A stretch of 64,000 nucleotides of DNA from Ichthyophthirius multifiliis (taxonomy: Eukaryota > Ciliophora > Oligohymenophorea > Hymenostomatida), in assembly GCF_000220395.1 (NCBI RefSeq), contig NW_004086932.1, positions 1-64,000 of the forward strand, given 5' to 3'. Of this stretch, positions 53,119 to 64,000 are shown piece by piece. Each line of letters begins with the position of its first letter. Position 1 is the stretch's first letter. The notes beneath the pieces are model-generated. The model was not told the origin of the DNA, did no database searches, and saw nothing but the letters and a program-made list of their open reading frames with translations. A program made the position numbers and the translations under genes.

Positions 53119-54368
53119 TTATTTTTTTATATATATTAATTTATAGTTTTAAATATTATTAATATTTTAATTATTATTTTATTTATAATATATTTTTTTT
53201 TTTATTTAATATATATTATTTAATATATTTATATATATTAAAAAAAAAAAAAATTTTATATAAAAATATACCAATATATTTAATATAATTTTAATAAATA
53301 TATATTAAAATATTATTTGTAAATAATTTATTTTATTTAATAAATATAATTTTCTTATTTTTATAATAAAATTGAATATTATATAGAAATTTTAAAATTA
53401 AAATTAAAAGTAACAAATTTTTTAATTTTTTATAATTTAATAATACATTTATTATTTAATTTTTTATTAAGTCAATTAATTTTATTTTTTATTATTATTT
53501 TATATATAAATAAAACATTAACTAAAATTTTTTTTATTTTATTTTTTTATAATAATTATAGTATATTTCAATATTTATCATAAATCAATATTTTAATGTT
53601 AAAAATTTAATTTTTCTAAAATTCAATTTAATTTTTACAATTTAATTGATATATATATATAAATTTATTATATATTAATGTTAATTACTATTTTAAAAAT
53701 AAATTTATAAAATTATCAAAAAGAGCTTTATATTAAATTTTAATTATATCTTATTAAATGTCTTAAATGTTATTATTATTTTGAAATTTTATAATCTATT
53801 TCAAACATTAAATATAAAAATTAAAATTTAATAGACTATAAATTATTTACTTTATTTAATTATAATTATCATATAGTTATTTAATAATTTCTTTTATAAT
53901 TTATTTATTTTTAATTTTTTTTTAAAAAAAAATACGAAATATGCATTTATATATTTTGTTAAATACTTAAATTACTTCATAATATATATTTTTATTTTTA
54001 TTATAATAATTTTTTTTTTATATTAAATAATTTTGAATTAATTTTTTTTTTTCAATCAAATTTAAAATTTTTTAATATTATTTATTTAAATCTTTAAAAA
54101 TAAATTAAATTAATTTCAAAATTTTCTCCATAAAGCTAAAAATTTTAATAAAGATTTCTATAAAAATATATATAAAAAAAAATTAATTTTATATTATAAT
54201 TAAACAAAAATAAATTAATTTTATTTTATCTTCTTATATTTTTTCTATTTTATATATAAATAAAAAATAATTTTATTTTCTTAAAAATAATTTTTTTTTA
54301 TAAAATAATATATTTCTAAATTTTTAATCCTTTTTTTTATTATAAATCAATAATTTATTATATAAAAA
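53017..54368. other. long gene-free divergent region
   Basis: About 1.35 kb of A/T with (TA)n at 53078-53118. Both flanking genes point away from it, so it should contain two promoters. I see no protein-like frame and no RNA gene. Confidence 0.6.
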
Positions 54369-54703
54369 ATGAATTAGTAAATACATTAGTTTAGTTAAGA
54401 ATTAAATTTATATTTATAAGGAATACTATAGCAATTATAAAATGAATAAATTAATATTGAATTTAGATGCTTAGAAAATATCGATTTAAATGGTTATGTA
54501 AATTGTATGGAAACAAAAGTGTTAAAATTAGAAAAAGAATAAAAAAATTTAGATTTTAAAATAACATTTTTATAAAATAAAATAGCTGAATGTTTTTAAA
54601 TGAATAAATAAAACCAAAAAGAAATTGAAAATTGTAAAAAAATAGCAAAAAAAAAGTGTCTGATTATGTAGATGAATTTATAAATAAAGTTCGTCAATAA
54701 TGA
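54369..54703 (+). CDS. small helical protein
   Basis: About 111 aa from the ATG at 54369 to the TGA at 54701, with one frame break in an A9 run (~54650) that one added A mends. The protein is all-helical and Gln-rich (MNQQIHQFSQELNLYLQGIL; EFRCLENIDLNGYVNCMETK; VSDYVDEFINKV). It contains Cys residues about 13 apart (C...C), and a further Cys pair in the second half, but not a clear CX9C or CX3C pattern. It lies alone between the SerRS-like gene and the TTLL gene. Family unknown. Confidence 0.45.
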
Positions 54704-54842
54704 AAAATTTAATAAAACTAAATTAAGTAAAGAAAGTTTGAAAATAAAAAAACATAAATATATTAAAACTAATTGTAATTTAATAACAAAATTATATATA
54801 TTTTTAAATATAACTAAATTTTATAGAAAAACTAATTATAAT

Positions 54843-54847
<5 letters not shown>

Positions 54848-54909
<62 letters not shown>
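54848..54909. repeat. TA microsatellite
   Basis: Two (TA)n blocks with one slip, about 60 bases, in the spacer between the small helical protein gene and the TTLL gene. Confidence 0.85.
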
Positions 54910-54913
<4 letters not shown>

Positions 54914-54998
54914 CATTAATATATATATATAGTAATAATTATATATCTTTTACATAATATTAATTATTTTTGTATTAATAAAAAAAAAAACTAAATTT

Positions 54999-56739
54999 TC
55001 ATTAAATTTGGCTAATAATATTATTAACTATTTTTTAAACAGCCGGTAATTTATTATTTTCTTAATATTCATTACTATTCAATTTGCTAGTCAAATATTC
55101 AAGAGCCTTAACAAATTCAAAGAATCCCATTTAAGTTTATTCAAACTAATTTCTCATAATTTTTTTATAAATGATATCATAATCGTTTTTTGTGACAATC
55201 TAATTCATCATTCCTTAAAAATTCGATAATTTTGAAAATCTACTAGCAGTTAAAATTCTAAATTAAAACCCACTTAATTTTCCATATATTTTAAGCATTT
55301 TTATAAAAATATCCATTTAATTAATTATATCTTAATCCCCACATATTAATTATTTAAATCCATTAAATTTACCTCCAACACCTATTTTCATTTATTTCTC
55401 TAATTTTTAATTAGTAATTAATATTACATCCTCAACTACATAACTTTTTACATATTTATCTAATAAACTTATTTCTTTGAGTTTGTTCCCATCATTTTAT
55501 AAAACTTCATGTTCTATATTAAAACTAGGATTTCCATTTGCCTATTTATTATTATTTTTATAAAAAACAAAAAAAAAATACTTCTAAAAACCATGGTTTT
55601 CCATCTCTATCTAATAAAATATCTATTCCTAATACATGAAAACATTTTGTGTTTTTATTATTAAAAGTTATTTTATAATTATAAAGTAAGCAAGGGTACA
55701 TACTAATAATAAACTTCACAACCAAATCTTCAATTTATTCTAAAATACTATCTTTCGAATATCCTTCTTTTTCTAAAGATTTCCAAAGACTCTAAAGGCA
55801 TCTTTTCGAGCAATCATTAATATTATTAATATCACTTTCTTAAGGTAACTAAAGATCACAAAAAAAAAAAAATTATTTAAAAAAAAAAAAAAAAATAACT
55901 TTAAAATTTGGATTTTATTTATTCAATGAATAATTAGTTAAATGCATATAGAAATTATTAATATTTTACTACTAAGGTTTTTAATAATCTTCAGTACAAA
56001 ATCTAGCAAGGCCCTCATCATGTAAATATACAACAAACGGATCTAAAGAACTAATAAGTACATAAAGTCTTAAATCAAATTTTTTCTTATCAATAATAAG
56101 TGGATTACTTATATACTATTAAATAATAATTTATTATTGAGAATAATTAAATTAAAGTTGAACATCCTTTACACTCTAAATAAGTTTGATTCCATCCCCT
56201 TAGCATCCTGAACTTGGTTTAGAAATGAACATTTCTTTCGGATGAGAGCCCATATATTTTTTTAAATCTGAGAAATCCTCAGGCAGTAAAAAAGTTAAAG
56301 GAAAAAAATCAAAATAATCCGGAAAATAATCCTTAAATAATTTCAAAAAATATCCTGTAGTCTTCTTATGGGCCAGCTCTTATATTTCCGGAATTCGATT
56401 TACATTCAAACTCCCATATACAGAACTTATATCATATTAATTTATACTTAATCCGCTCCACATTATTTTCCCTTCGAACCCAAAACATTCTTTCCAATTA
56501 TTTCTATGTATTAAATATCGAATTAATTTTAATTCTGAACGACAAAATGATGTATTTATTTTAATTGTTTTTCTCTTTTTGTCAGTTTTGGGTTTTTCAT
56601 TTTAACCGTTTATTTATTAATTTTTTTAAGGAATTTTCATTTAGTTTTCTTGTGTGTATTCTATATAGTTTTATGAATTTTTAGTTTATTTTATTTATAA
56701 TATATCTTTTGTTTGCTATTTATCTACTTGAACTTTCAT
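54999..56739 (-). CDS. tubulin tyrosine ligase-like (TTLL) protein
   Basis: A 549-aa protein in three exons (introns 55849-55899 and 55542-55581), with no frame break. The Lys/Gln-rich N-terminus is followed by the TTL domain: [28 protein letters not shown], the ATP-loop [31 protein letters not shown] strand ([20 protein letters not shown]), the [11 protein letters not shown] block, and [20 protein letters not shown], the Mg/ATP-binding end equivalent to the family's LEVNxxPS. TTLL enzymes add Glu or Gly (or Tyr) to tubulin tails on axonemal and cytoplasmic microtubules. Which amino acid this one uses cannot be told. The start at 56739 is chosen because the frame is open from there; the ATG at 56640 is an alternative. 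Confidence 0.92.
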
Positions 56740-56928
56740 ATATTATTTTAAATAATTAATTTTTATAAAAATTAATATTTAATAAGTTTTTTTGTTTGGG
56801 TTTGGTTATATAAAGTTTTTTTTTTTTTTTCTGTTATTTTCTAATCTAATTTAATATATTTATTATTATGATTATTTAATATATTATATATAAAAACAAA
56901 AATAACATATTATTTAAATATAATATAT

Positions 56929-56979
<51 letters not shown>

Positions 56980-57205
56980 TTTTGTATTTTCTTGAAATTA
57001 TATTTTTACTTAACTAACCTAATAATTTAAAATAATTTTTTTATATATTTCATTTTTATTTTTTGTGTTTAATATAATAAATTTTAATATATACAAAATA
57101 TTTTTAAATAATATATTTAATAATAAACTAATAAATATTTTAAGAATATAACAAACAATTAATATAAATTATTTTTTTATTATATATTCCTAATATATAT
57201 AAAAA
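56740..57205. other. divergent intergenic region with TA tract
   Basis: About 465 bases between divergent genes, with a (TA)n tract at 56935-56973. It should contain both promoters. No other structure is visible. Confidence 0.6.
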
Positions 57206-59095
57206 ATGAATGATTTAGAATATAGTTATAAAATATTAGAAGGATAATATGATGAAAAATAATTAAATGAATAATAACTTGAATAATTATATTAAGAACA
57301 GTAAAAAAAAATACTGATATAAATAAATAAATATAAAAGTTATATAAATAATAATATAGACTTAAATGTATAAAAAAAATTCAATTAGAAAATAATAAAA
57401 AAAGAAAATAAATTTAAGATCTTTAATATAACATAGATTAATATTTAAAGAAAAAAAATGCTTTTAATTCTAATAAAAAAATTTAAAAAAATAAGTAAAA
57501 AAATTTAATAAATAGCTAATCTATTGAAGATATAATTCTAAAAATTAACCAAAAATAAAAAATATTGAAAGAAAAAAAAATATAAATTAAAAAATTAAAT
57601 AATTCATCTATTAAAAACATATAAACAAAAGAAAAGTTTATTTTTTTTTAATAATAATAAACTAAAGATTTTAAAAATTAAAAAAAAAAGATTATAAATT
57701 TTACATAACTAAATAGAAGAATATAATATAGAATATAAAAATAAACAAGATAAATTATACACGTTAAAATAAGAATAATAAATATATGTATAATAAAATT
57801 AAATGTTCATAGAATACGCATAATAAACAGAATAAGTAAAAAAAAAAATATGTTAATAAATATAAAAATATATATGTATAAATATATATATATATAATAT
57901 TATTAATAAAAATTATTTTATTAATAAAGATTTAAAATTTATAAAATTACATTAAAAATTTAAAATTTGAAATAAAATAAGTTAAATAATAAATAAAAGA
58001 ATCAGATACCTAATATAATTCTTTATCACCTATTAAATTATAAATTTAATAAAAAAACTAAGATAAAGAAAAATTATAAAAAGACTATTCTTTATTAAAT
58101 TCAGCTATATAAAACTTACATAGTCATCATTAAGATATAAGTTTTTAACTAAAAAATGTTGATAATTAATAGAAAATAAACTAATAAAATTTCACATTTT
58201 AAATAAGTAATTTAAAATAAAAACTTAAAAAAATTAATTCTGAATATACCACTATTTTTCACTAATACAATTAATCATAACGATATAATAGTGAACGATC
58301 TTAAAACAAAAATTCTTTATCTATATTAAATTAAATAAGTTAACCTTAATAAAATATTTTATCAAGCAAATTTATTAAATAAAGACTTATAGAAAAATAA
58401 TTAGTTGGTAAAATAAAATTCAAAGAAAAACAAGTATAATAAATTAATATATAAAAGGATATTAAAGTTCATAATAAAATTCTATTTTTTACGATGATTA
58501 TGAACATTTGGAAGGACTAATTATAAGTTAAATAAAACAAATTAATTTTTACTTAAAAAAAGATAAGATTATAGGTCTTTAATGTATATATTACTATTAA
58601 GAAGAATTAAAAGAAGGTTTTAAATGGATTTTTTACAATAATAATGATGAAATTTAAGTAATAAAGCTTATATTAGAAAATAACGAATATATAAACTACG
58701 TTAGTGGTTTAAAAAGTGATGGAATAGATTTATTAAAAATCGAAACTAGTTTAGGGAATACTATATCTATTGGAAATAATTTTGGTAAGAACTTATAGTA
58801 TTTTAGAATGGAAATCGGTAAAAATAATTAACCCTTTTCTATTTTTGGATAACTTTCTTATAGGAAATGTAAAGATATTACATTTTTATAATATTTTAAT
58901 AATTTTTTGTATTAGTTTCTTAAAATTAAACTGATTATTATTTAACTTAAATAGGATTCTATTTAAAGCGTTAATTCCGTAATTTAAATACTTTAAAAAT
59001 ATAGATAAAATCGTAAAGAACATGAACGCACAATAATATATTTAAAAATTTTATTCTACAAAAAGAAGAGTAAAAAATATTTCTACAAGCTAATA
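57206..59095 (+). CDS. coiled-coil protein with C-terminal jacalin-like lectin domain
   Basis: A plus-strand coding region with frame changes in A-runs and at least one intron (about 57837-57943). The N-terminal two thirds is a Gln/Lys/Asn-rich coiled coil. From about 58490 the sequence turns into a beta-rich domain: HLEGLIISQIKQINFYLKKD, VIKLILENNEYINYVSGLK, IETSLGNTISIGN and QPFSIFGQLSYRKC. The LxxxEYIxxVSG and GNxFG strands fit the jacalin-type mannose-binding lectin fold. Such domains bind sugars or act as protein-protein modules. At least two one-base breaks (near 57460 and 58480) leave the gene model rough. No in-frame TGA was found before 59144, so the end is approximate. It converges with the E2F gene. 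Confidence 0.55.
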
Positions 59096-59143
59096 TATAT
59101 ATATAATTTATATATATATATATTCTTTTTAAAAAAAAAAACA

Positions 59144-60419
59144 TCATTCAGTTTCAGCTTTAATATTAGATTGTTAACTATTAAAGTCGTTTAAACATTC
59201 ATTTTATTATTAATTTAATTATTCATCAGAGTCATTATTATCATCAGTACATAAGAAAATCTCCATTTATCCGTTTTTACTATTTAAAAATAATTAAAAC
59301 GGAAATTCATATTAAACTCCTTATTCCATAACAGGAGCTTCTACAGTAGTTCCTTTAGGAGCAGTTATAATGAACATATTTTCATTTGATTCTTATTATG
59401 TTTTTTTAGATATATTTTTAAAATCTTCTTATGTTAAATATGCATATTTAGATGTTTCATCAGAATTATTAAATGTATTTTTCAAACTTTCATGTAAATG
59501 GTTTATCCATTAATCCATTTCCTTTTCTTATTTATCTAATTATTCTAGTTCTTATCTCATTTAGCTTATTTCTTATTGAAGTTCAGGATCATCTGTACCG
59601 CCGACCCATTTCAATTTATTTTTGTGTACTTTTTCTATATATCCGATTCCTTTTAAATTGAATAAAATTAAAAATTGATATTTTTTTTATTTATTTTTTT
59701 CCCTCCAAAAAAATAAAATTATATTTTTGCGGTTTATAAAAAAAAAAAAAAAAAAAAAAAAAATTTAAAAAAAAAAATATATATAAATAAAATCGTATAT
59801 TAGTTTTTTTTATTTTTTTTAAAAAAAAAATTATTAATTTGCATTTTAAAAATAATTATATAGAATTATTTTTGTATTTAAATATATTTATCCATGTAAA
59901 TATTTATTAAATATCCTAATATAAAATCACATAGGACATATTAAAACTCTTTCCCAAAAAAATTCAATAATGGATATATATTTTTATATATAAATTAATT
60001 AATTCAATATATTAATTTTCTATATAAAAAAATACCTTCTAAAACATTAGTAATATCATATATTCTACGTTTTTATACTTTTAATAATTTAACAGCTTCA
60101 TTTAAATCTATTGTTTAATTCTTTTATTATTAAATAAGTTGAATGAACCTTTTTGTAAGAACGCTTAATGAATTATCTTAACGAGAACCTTTTTATGCCT
60201 ATTTATTTTAAGAATTAAATTCATCTTCTTATTCTTATTCTAAAGGTTCATCGTATTCTTCCTCATTTTATGTATCTTGGTATGTCTAACAAATTTTTTA
60301 TTAAGTATGTGAATAATGTGTACTCTCTTCCTATTATAATTCTTATTTTATTTTTTTTCTAATAAATTATTTGTTAAAGATGATTGCATTTCTTAATTTT
60401 ATTTTCGTTTTCCGTTCAT
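59144..60419 (-). CDS. E2F-family transcription factor
   Basis: About 296 aa in two exons separated by a 386-nt intron (59650-60035). The winged-helix DNA-binding domain is clear: SLSVLTKRFIQLIQQQ, TIDLNEAVKLLKVQKRRIYD and ITNVLEG, joined across the intron to IGYIEKVHKNKLKWVGG. After a coiled coil (LQQEISQMRQELEQLDKQEK) comes the E2F marked-box-type strand set: MFIITAPKGTTVEAPV and YEFPFQLFLNSKNGQMEIFL. E2F dimerises with DP and controls S-phase genes in the nucleus. The N-terminus is Gln/Glu-rich with one A8-run frame break (~60355). The C-terminus is acidic and ends in ETE. It is convergent with the jacalin-like gene. Confidence 0.92.
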
Positions 60420-61251
60420 TTGTTTTTTTTTTTTTTAGTTTTTTTTTTTTTTTTAATAAATTATTTTTTTTAAAAAAAAAATAATAATAATTATATATAA
60501 TATATTATATACTATTAAATTATGATGTTTTTATTTTTAAATTAATAAAATTAAATAAATTATTTATTTTTTCTTTTTTTTTATTATAAAATTTCATATT
60601 TCTAGTTCCTTAATATTTTCATAAATTATTAAATAAAAGATAAAAGACAATTGAAAAAACATAAACACTTTCATATAAAAAAAGTAATTAATTTTTATTA
60701 TTAGTCAAAAGTTATAATTATATCCTTATAAATATATAAAATTAATTTAATTTTTCTTTAAAAATATATTAATTTAATTAAATTAAGATTTTTTTTTAGA
60801 TTTATTTAGAGAAATAAAATATATATTTAAAATTTTATGTTATTACAAATATAATTTTGATAAATATATTTATAATTATAAATTTAACTTTTTTACAATA
60901 GCTAAAAAAATATAAATATTCTACATTATAAATAAAAAGATGTTTATAAATCTTAAGAATAATTTATTCTAAAATAAAAAACTTATTATCAATTATTTTT
61001 TTATTCTTAGTATATTAAATTTTATATGAAAAAAAAAAAAATATATATAACTAAAAATTATTAAATATAATTTTAATAAATTTTTTATTTAAATTTTTTT
61101 AATTATATTATTTTAAAATTTATAAAAAAAAAGATAACATTTTTTTAAAACATTTTTTGAACAAAAAAATAAAAAATATTTATTTACTTTTATAAAATTA
61201 CATATAAAAAAAAAAGAAAAGAAAAGAAAGGAAAAAATAAATATTTATAAA
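60420..61251. other. divergent intergenic region
   Basis: About 830 bases between the E2F gene and the second LC8-like gene, holding both promoters. A-rich purine run AAAAGAAAAGAAAAGAAAGG at 61212-61231 lies just upstream of the LC8 start. No gene is seen. Confidence 0.6.
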
Positions 61252-61733
61252 ATGGAATAAGAAAAACAAATATGTGATATGGATTTTTAAGAACTTAGAA
61301 AATTAATGGAAAGTAAAGCCATAGTAGTATAACATGACATGAACCCAGAAATGTGTTCTGAATGTTAAGATATAATATAATCTGCAATAGATGGTTAAGC
61401 TACTCCTAATAATGAAGTTACATAAAATATATAAATAATAAACTTTATATTCGAAATAAATATTCAAAAAAAAATAAATAATAATAATAATAAAATTAGT
61501 TAGCAGCCAAAATAATCAAAGAAACGTTAGATAAAAAATATGGTGCAAGTTGGTAATGTATAATAGGTAAAAAAAAAAATATTGTCAAAAAAATAAAAAG
61601 ATAAAATTTCTTTTTTAACAAAAAAAAAATTAAATTAGGGGAAGGTTTTGCTTATGATGTAACTGTTTAAAGTAGTACTTTATTACATATGTATTATCAT
61701 GGATATATGGCTATATTAATATTCAAAAGTTGA
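61252..61733 (+). CDS. dynein light chain, diverged LC8 type
   Basis: A 108-aa protein in three exons (introns 61417-61499 and 61567-61638); exon lengths sum to a multiple of three. It begins MEQEKQICDMDFQELRKLME, then AIVVQHDMNPEMCSECQDII, where the LC8 helix 1 has an added N-terminal extension. The LC8 core follows: LAAKIIKETLDKKYGASWQC with IIGEGFAYDVTVQSST and YYHGYMAILIFKS. GASWQCIIGEGFAYDV corresponds to GpTWHCIVGrnFGSYVT, so the motif is kept but shifted from the canonical sequence. Axonemal outer-arm dynein contains several diverged LC8-family chains of this kind. It is the second LC8-family gene in 11 kb. Confidence 0.88.
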
Positions 61734-61958
61734 ACAAAGAAAAAAAAAAAACACAAACACACTCAAGATAATTTAAAAATATAATTTGTTATATTTTTTT
61801 TTTTTTATATAGAGGTTATATATACATTTAATAAACATATAAATTAAAAATTTTTAATTCAATATTTTTTTTATTTTTTTTAATAAATATATACATATTT
61901 ATATATAATTTCATATATATCTTTATTTTTATTAAAAAAATATTTTTATTGTTATATA
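61734..61958. other. short convergent spacer
   Basis: About 225 bases between convergent genes; A/T runs with a T12 tract. Nothing recognisable. Confidence 0.5.
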
Positions 61959-62686
61959 TCAGATTATAACTTTCGAATTTTTAATTTCATTTTCTTAATA
62001 AATAATAGATTGTCTAATAATATTTTCAATATTTTCTTTAATATTTTCTTCTTAATTAAAATTAAGTTCCTTAAATTGAAAGTTTTTAAATACAAAATTT
62101 AATTGCTTTATTTATTCATTTAAATTATATGTTTTTCTAACACAAACTATATTATTTATTTAACACCGCAAAAACCAAGATATTATTTTTAATTAAACGA
62201 TTAATTTTTTTTATTATTTTTTTAAATAGGAAACTTATTGATTATTTTAAATCATAACAAGAATTACATTACTTTATTTTATTTAATTTATACATAACAT
62301 TCTTCCTCTTCTTCTTAGTCAATATTTTCTTTTAAAATCTAAAATTAAATTTTATAATCTATTTAAAATTTATTTATTATTAAATGAGACTTTAATATAT
62401 TTTAGCTTGTTTATTATTTTTGCTTTGAAAGGGTTTAATAAAATATATTTTTATCTTCTACATAATCTATATTGTATAAAAATAATATCTAAAAATACTT
62501 ATCTTTTTTATTCATATTTAAATATATGTACTTTTGTTCAATTTAAAAATCAGATGAATAATGACTATAGTTCTTATATTTTTATAATTAAAAGCTTTAA
62601 TTTTAATCGAACGAGATTTAATTTTCTTACTCTAAATTAGAACATGATAAACAAATTGTATTTTATGATAAATTTTTGTTTCCCAT
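61959..62686 (-). CDS. Cys-rich, possibly N-myristoylated hypothetical protein
   Basis: A minus-strand frame opens at the ATG at 62686 (MGNKNLSQNTICLSCSN) and is open for about 140 codons to near 62270. It then needs two small frame changes to reach the TGA at 61959 (...KNSKVII). The Gly2-Asn3-Lys start suits N-myristoylation. Cysteine pairs CLSC, CNSC and RCQINNIVC could bind zinc. The middle is acidic (NIDQEEEECYVQ) and Lys/Gln-rich. The frame changes may be base errors or unseen introns, so the C-terminal part is tentative. No family is recognised. Confidence 0.42.
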
Positions 62687-63077
62687 TAATATTATTTATT
62701 TTTATAATAGATTAAATAATATAAATATTTTATAAAATAATTAACCACTTGGCATTTTTTTATTATTTATTTTGTATATAATATAAATATAAACATAGTT
62801 TTAAATTAATTTTCAATAATTTTAAATTAAATTTAATAGTATATAATATTATAAAAAATTATAATAATTATTAAAAATATAATATATATATCATATTATA
62901 TTAAATTTTATATTAAATATAAATATATATATATTAAATAAAAAATAGATATAAAAATATTTTTTTCTAAGACTAAATTTTTATTCTAATAATATTAAAA
63001 AAATTTATTTATATTCATATATGATTTAAAAAAGTAAAATAAATATAATTAAATTATCTAATATACTAATTAAATTT

Positions 63078-63129
<52 letters not shown>

Positions 63130-64000
63130 AATATTTATATATATTTATTTTATTTTAGTCTAAAAATAAATAAATGTCAATTAATTTTTAAAAATAATAT
63201 ATCTTTATTATTTCTATATATAAAATAATAAAATTATATTAATTTACATATTTAAAAGAATCATTAGTTTTTTTTCTACATAATTTATTTTATAAACTTT
63301 TATTATAAATAATTTTACTTATTCTGTAATTTAAAAAATAATTAAATATTATGAAATATATTTATTTATTTTTATATTTATATTAATCTCAATTAATTAA
63401 CTATTTAATTAATTTAATTTAAGTTTAATCTATATTTAAAAATTAATAATTTCTATAAGTTTTCTAATGTAATTAATTACAAAGTATAATATTATTAAGA
63501 AGGATATTTATTTAAAAAAAAGTAATTTATCTAAATAATTGTTTAATTATTTAGTTTTAATATTTATATATATATATATATATTTATGCATATATTATTT
63601 AATTTCTAATTAAAAATTTATTTTAAAATTTTTCTATAATTAATTAAAATAAATATATAATACATTATTTTAAATTAGCATAAATAACAAATATTATAAA
63701 TTAATTAATGTAATTAACATATATTAAAAAAAAAGATTGATTTATTGTAATTTTAGAAAAATTAAAATAAAAGTGAATTATTATTATAAAATAACAATTA
63801 TGCTTATGCAATATATTTAATTAACTAAAAAAATAAATATCAAATAATAATTTTTTTAAACATAAATAATATCATATAATATAAATTATAAAATATAAAT
63901 TAAAAATATTTTTTAATTAAAAAAAAATATATATTTTAAAAATAATAATAAGATATATAAAATAAAAAAAAATATTTAATATATAATGATATATAAAATA
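62687..64000. other. gene-free terminal region with TA tracts
   Basis: About 1.3 kb of very AT-rich DNA with (TA)n at 63081-63120 and 63562-63582. No protein-like frame occurs on either strand, and there is no telomeric C4A2/G4T2 repeat, so the window end is not a chromosome end. Confidence 0.65.

Noticed and set aside
1-64000. tRNA, rRNA, snRNA or CRISPR array
   Set aside because: No GC-rich cloverleaf arms, no rRNA-like block and no spaced direct repeats were seen; the repeats are (TA)n and trinucleotide tracts.
1-64000. Transposons, retroelements or virus-derived elements
   Set aside because: No reverse transcriptase, transposase, integrase or capsid-like translation and no terminal repeats were recognised on either strand.
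62687-64000. Chromosome end or telomere at the right edge
   Set aside because: The stretch is gene-free, but there is no C4A2/G4T2-type repeat; it is ordinary AT-rich spacer.

Overview
The window is nuclear DNA from a ciliate, extremely AT-rich (by eye well above 80%), probably macronuclear. Long reading frames appear only when TAA and TAG are read as glutamine and TGA is the only stop. In that reading conserved proteins (2OG-Fe(II) oxygenase, Cdc45, frataxin, P4-ATPase, LC8, E2F, DnaJ) translate cleanly and TAA/TAG fall at Gln-like positions. Introns are mostly 40-150 nt, GT...AG, nearly pure A/T and often contain (TA)n. Code, composition and intron style fit an oligohymenophorean such as the hymenostomes (Tetrahymena/Ichthyophthirius); the AT extreme recalls Ichthyophthirius, but the species cannot be fixed from sequence alone.

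Layout. 1-5 kb: two plus-strand Gln/Asn-rich coiled-coil proteins. 5-11 kb: a 2OG-Fe(II) oxygenase convergent with a P4-type lipid flippase. 11.8-16.4 kb: three minus-strand genes (a TFRP-motif protein, a DNAJC9-like J protein, a Gln/Asn-rich protein). 16.8-29.5 kb: plus-strand series of an importin-alpha-like ARM protein, frataxin, a TSNAXIP1-domain protein, Cdc45, an unknown protein and an IQ/ankyrin protein. 30-39.5 kb: one very large minus-strand four-domain voltage-gated Ca2+ channel. 39.9-44.6 kb: minus-strand EGF-like membrane protein and an archaeal-type alanyl-tRNA synthetase. 46-50.7 kb: plus-strand membrane protein, EGF/TM/RING protein and LC8 dynein light chain. 51-56.7 kb: minus-strand eroded seryl-tRNA synthetase-like gene, a small plus-strand ORF and a minus-strand tubulin tyrosine ligase-like gene. 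57-62.7 kb: coiled-coil plus jacalin-like gene convergent with an E2F gene, a second LC8-like gene, and a Cys-rich protein. The last 1.3 kb is empty.

Functional themes: ciliary and axonemal genes (Ca2+ channel, TTLL, two LC8 chains, TSNAXIP1-domain protein) and cell-cycle or replication genes (Cdc45, E2F, DNAJC9-like), with no operon logic. A recurring oddity is single-base reading-frame breaks inside otherwise well conserved genes, mostly in A/T homopolymers and mostly mended by one added base. The simplest explanation is uncorrected homopolymer errors in the assembly rather than decay. No tRNA, rRNA, CRISPR, transposon or viral element could be supported.
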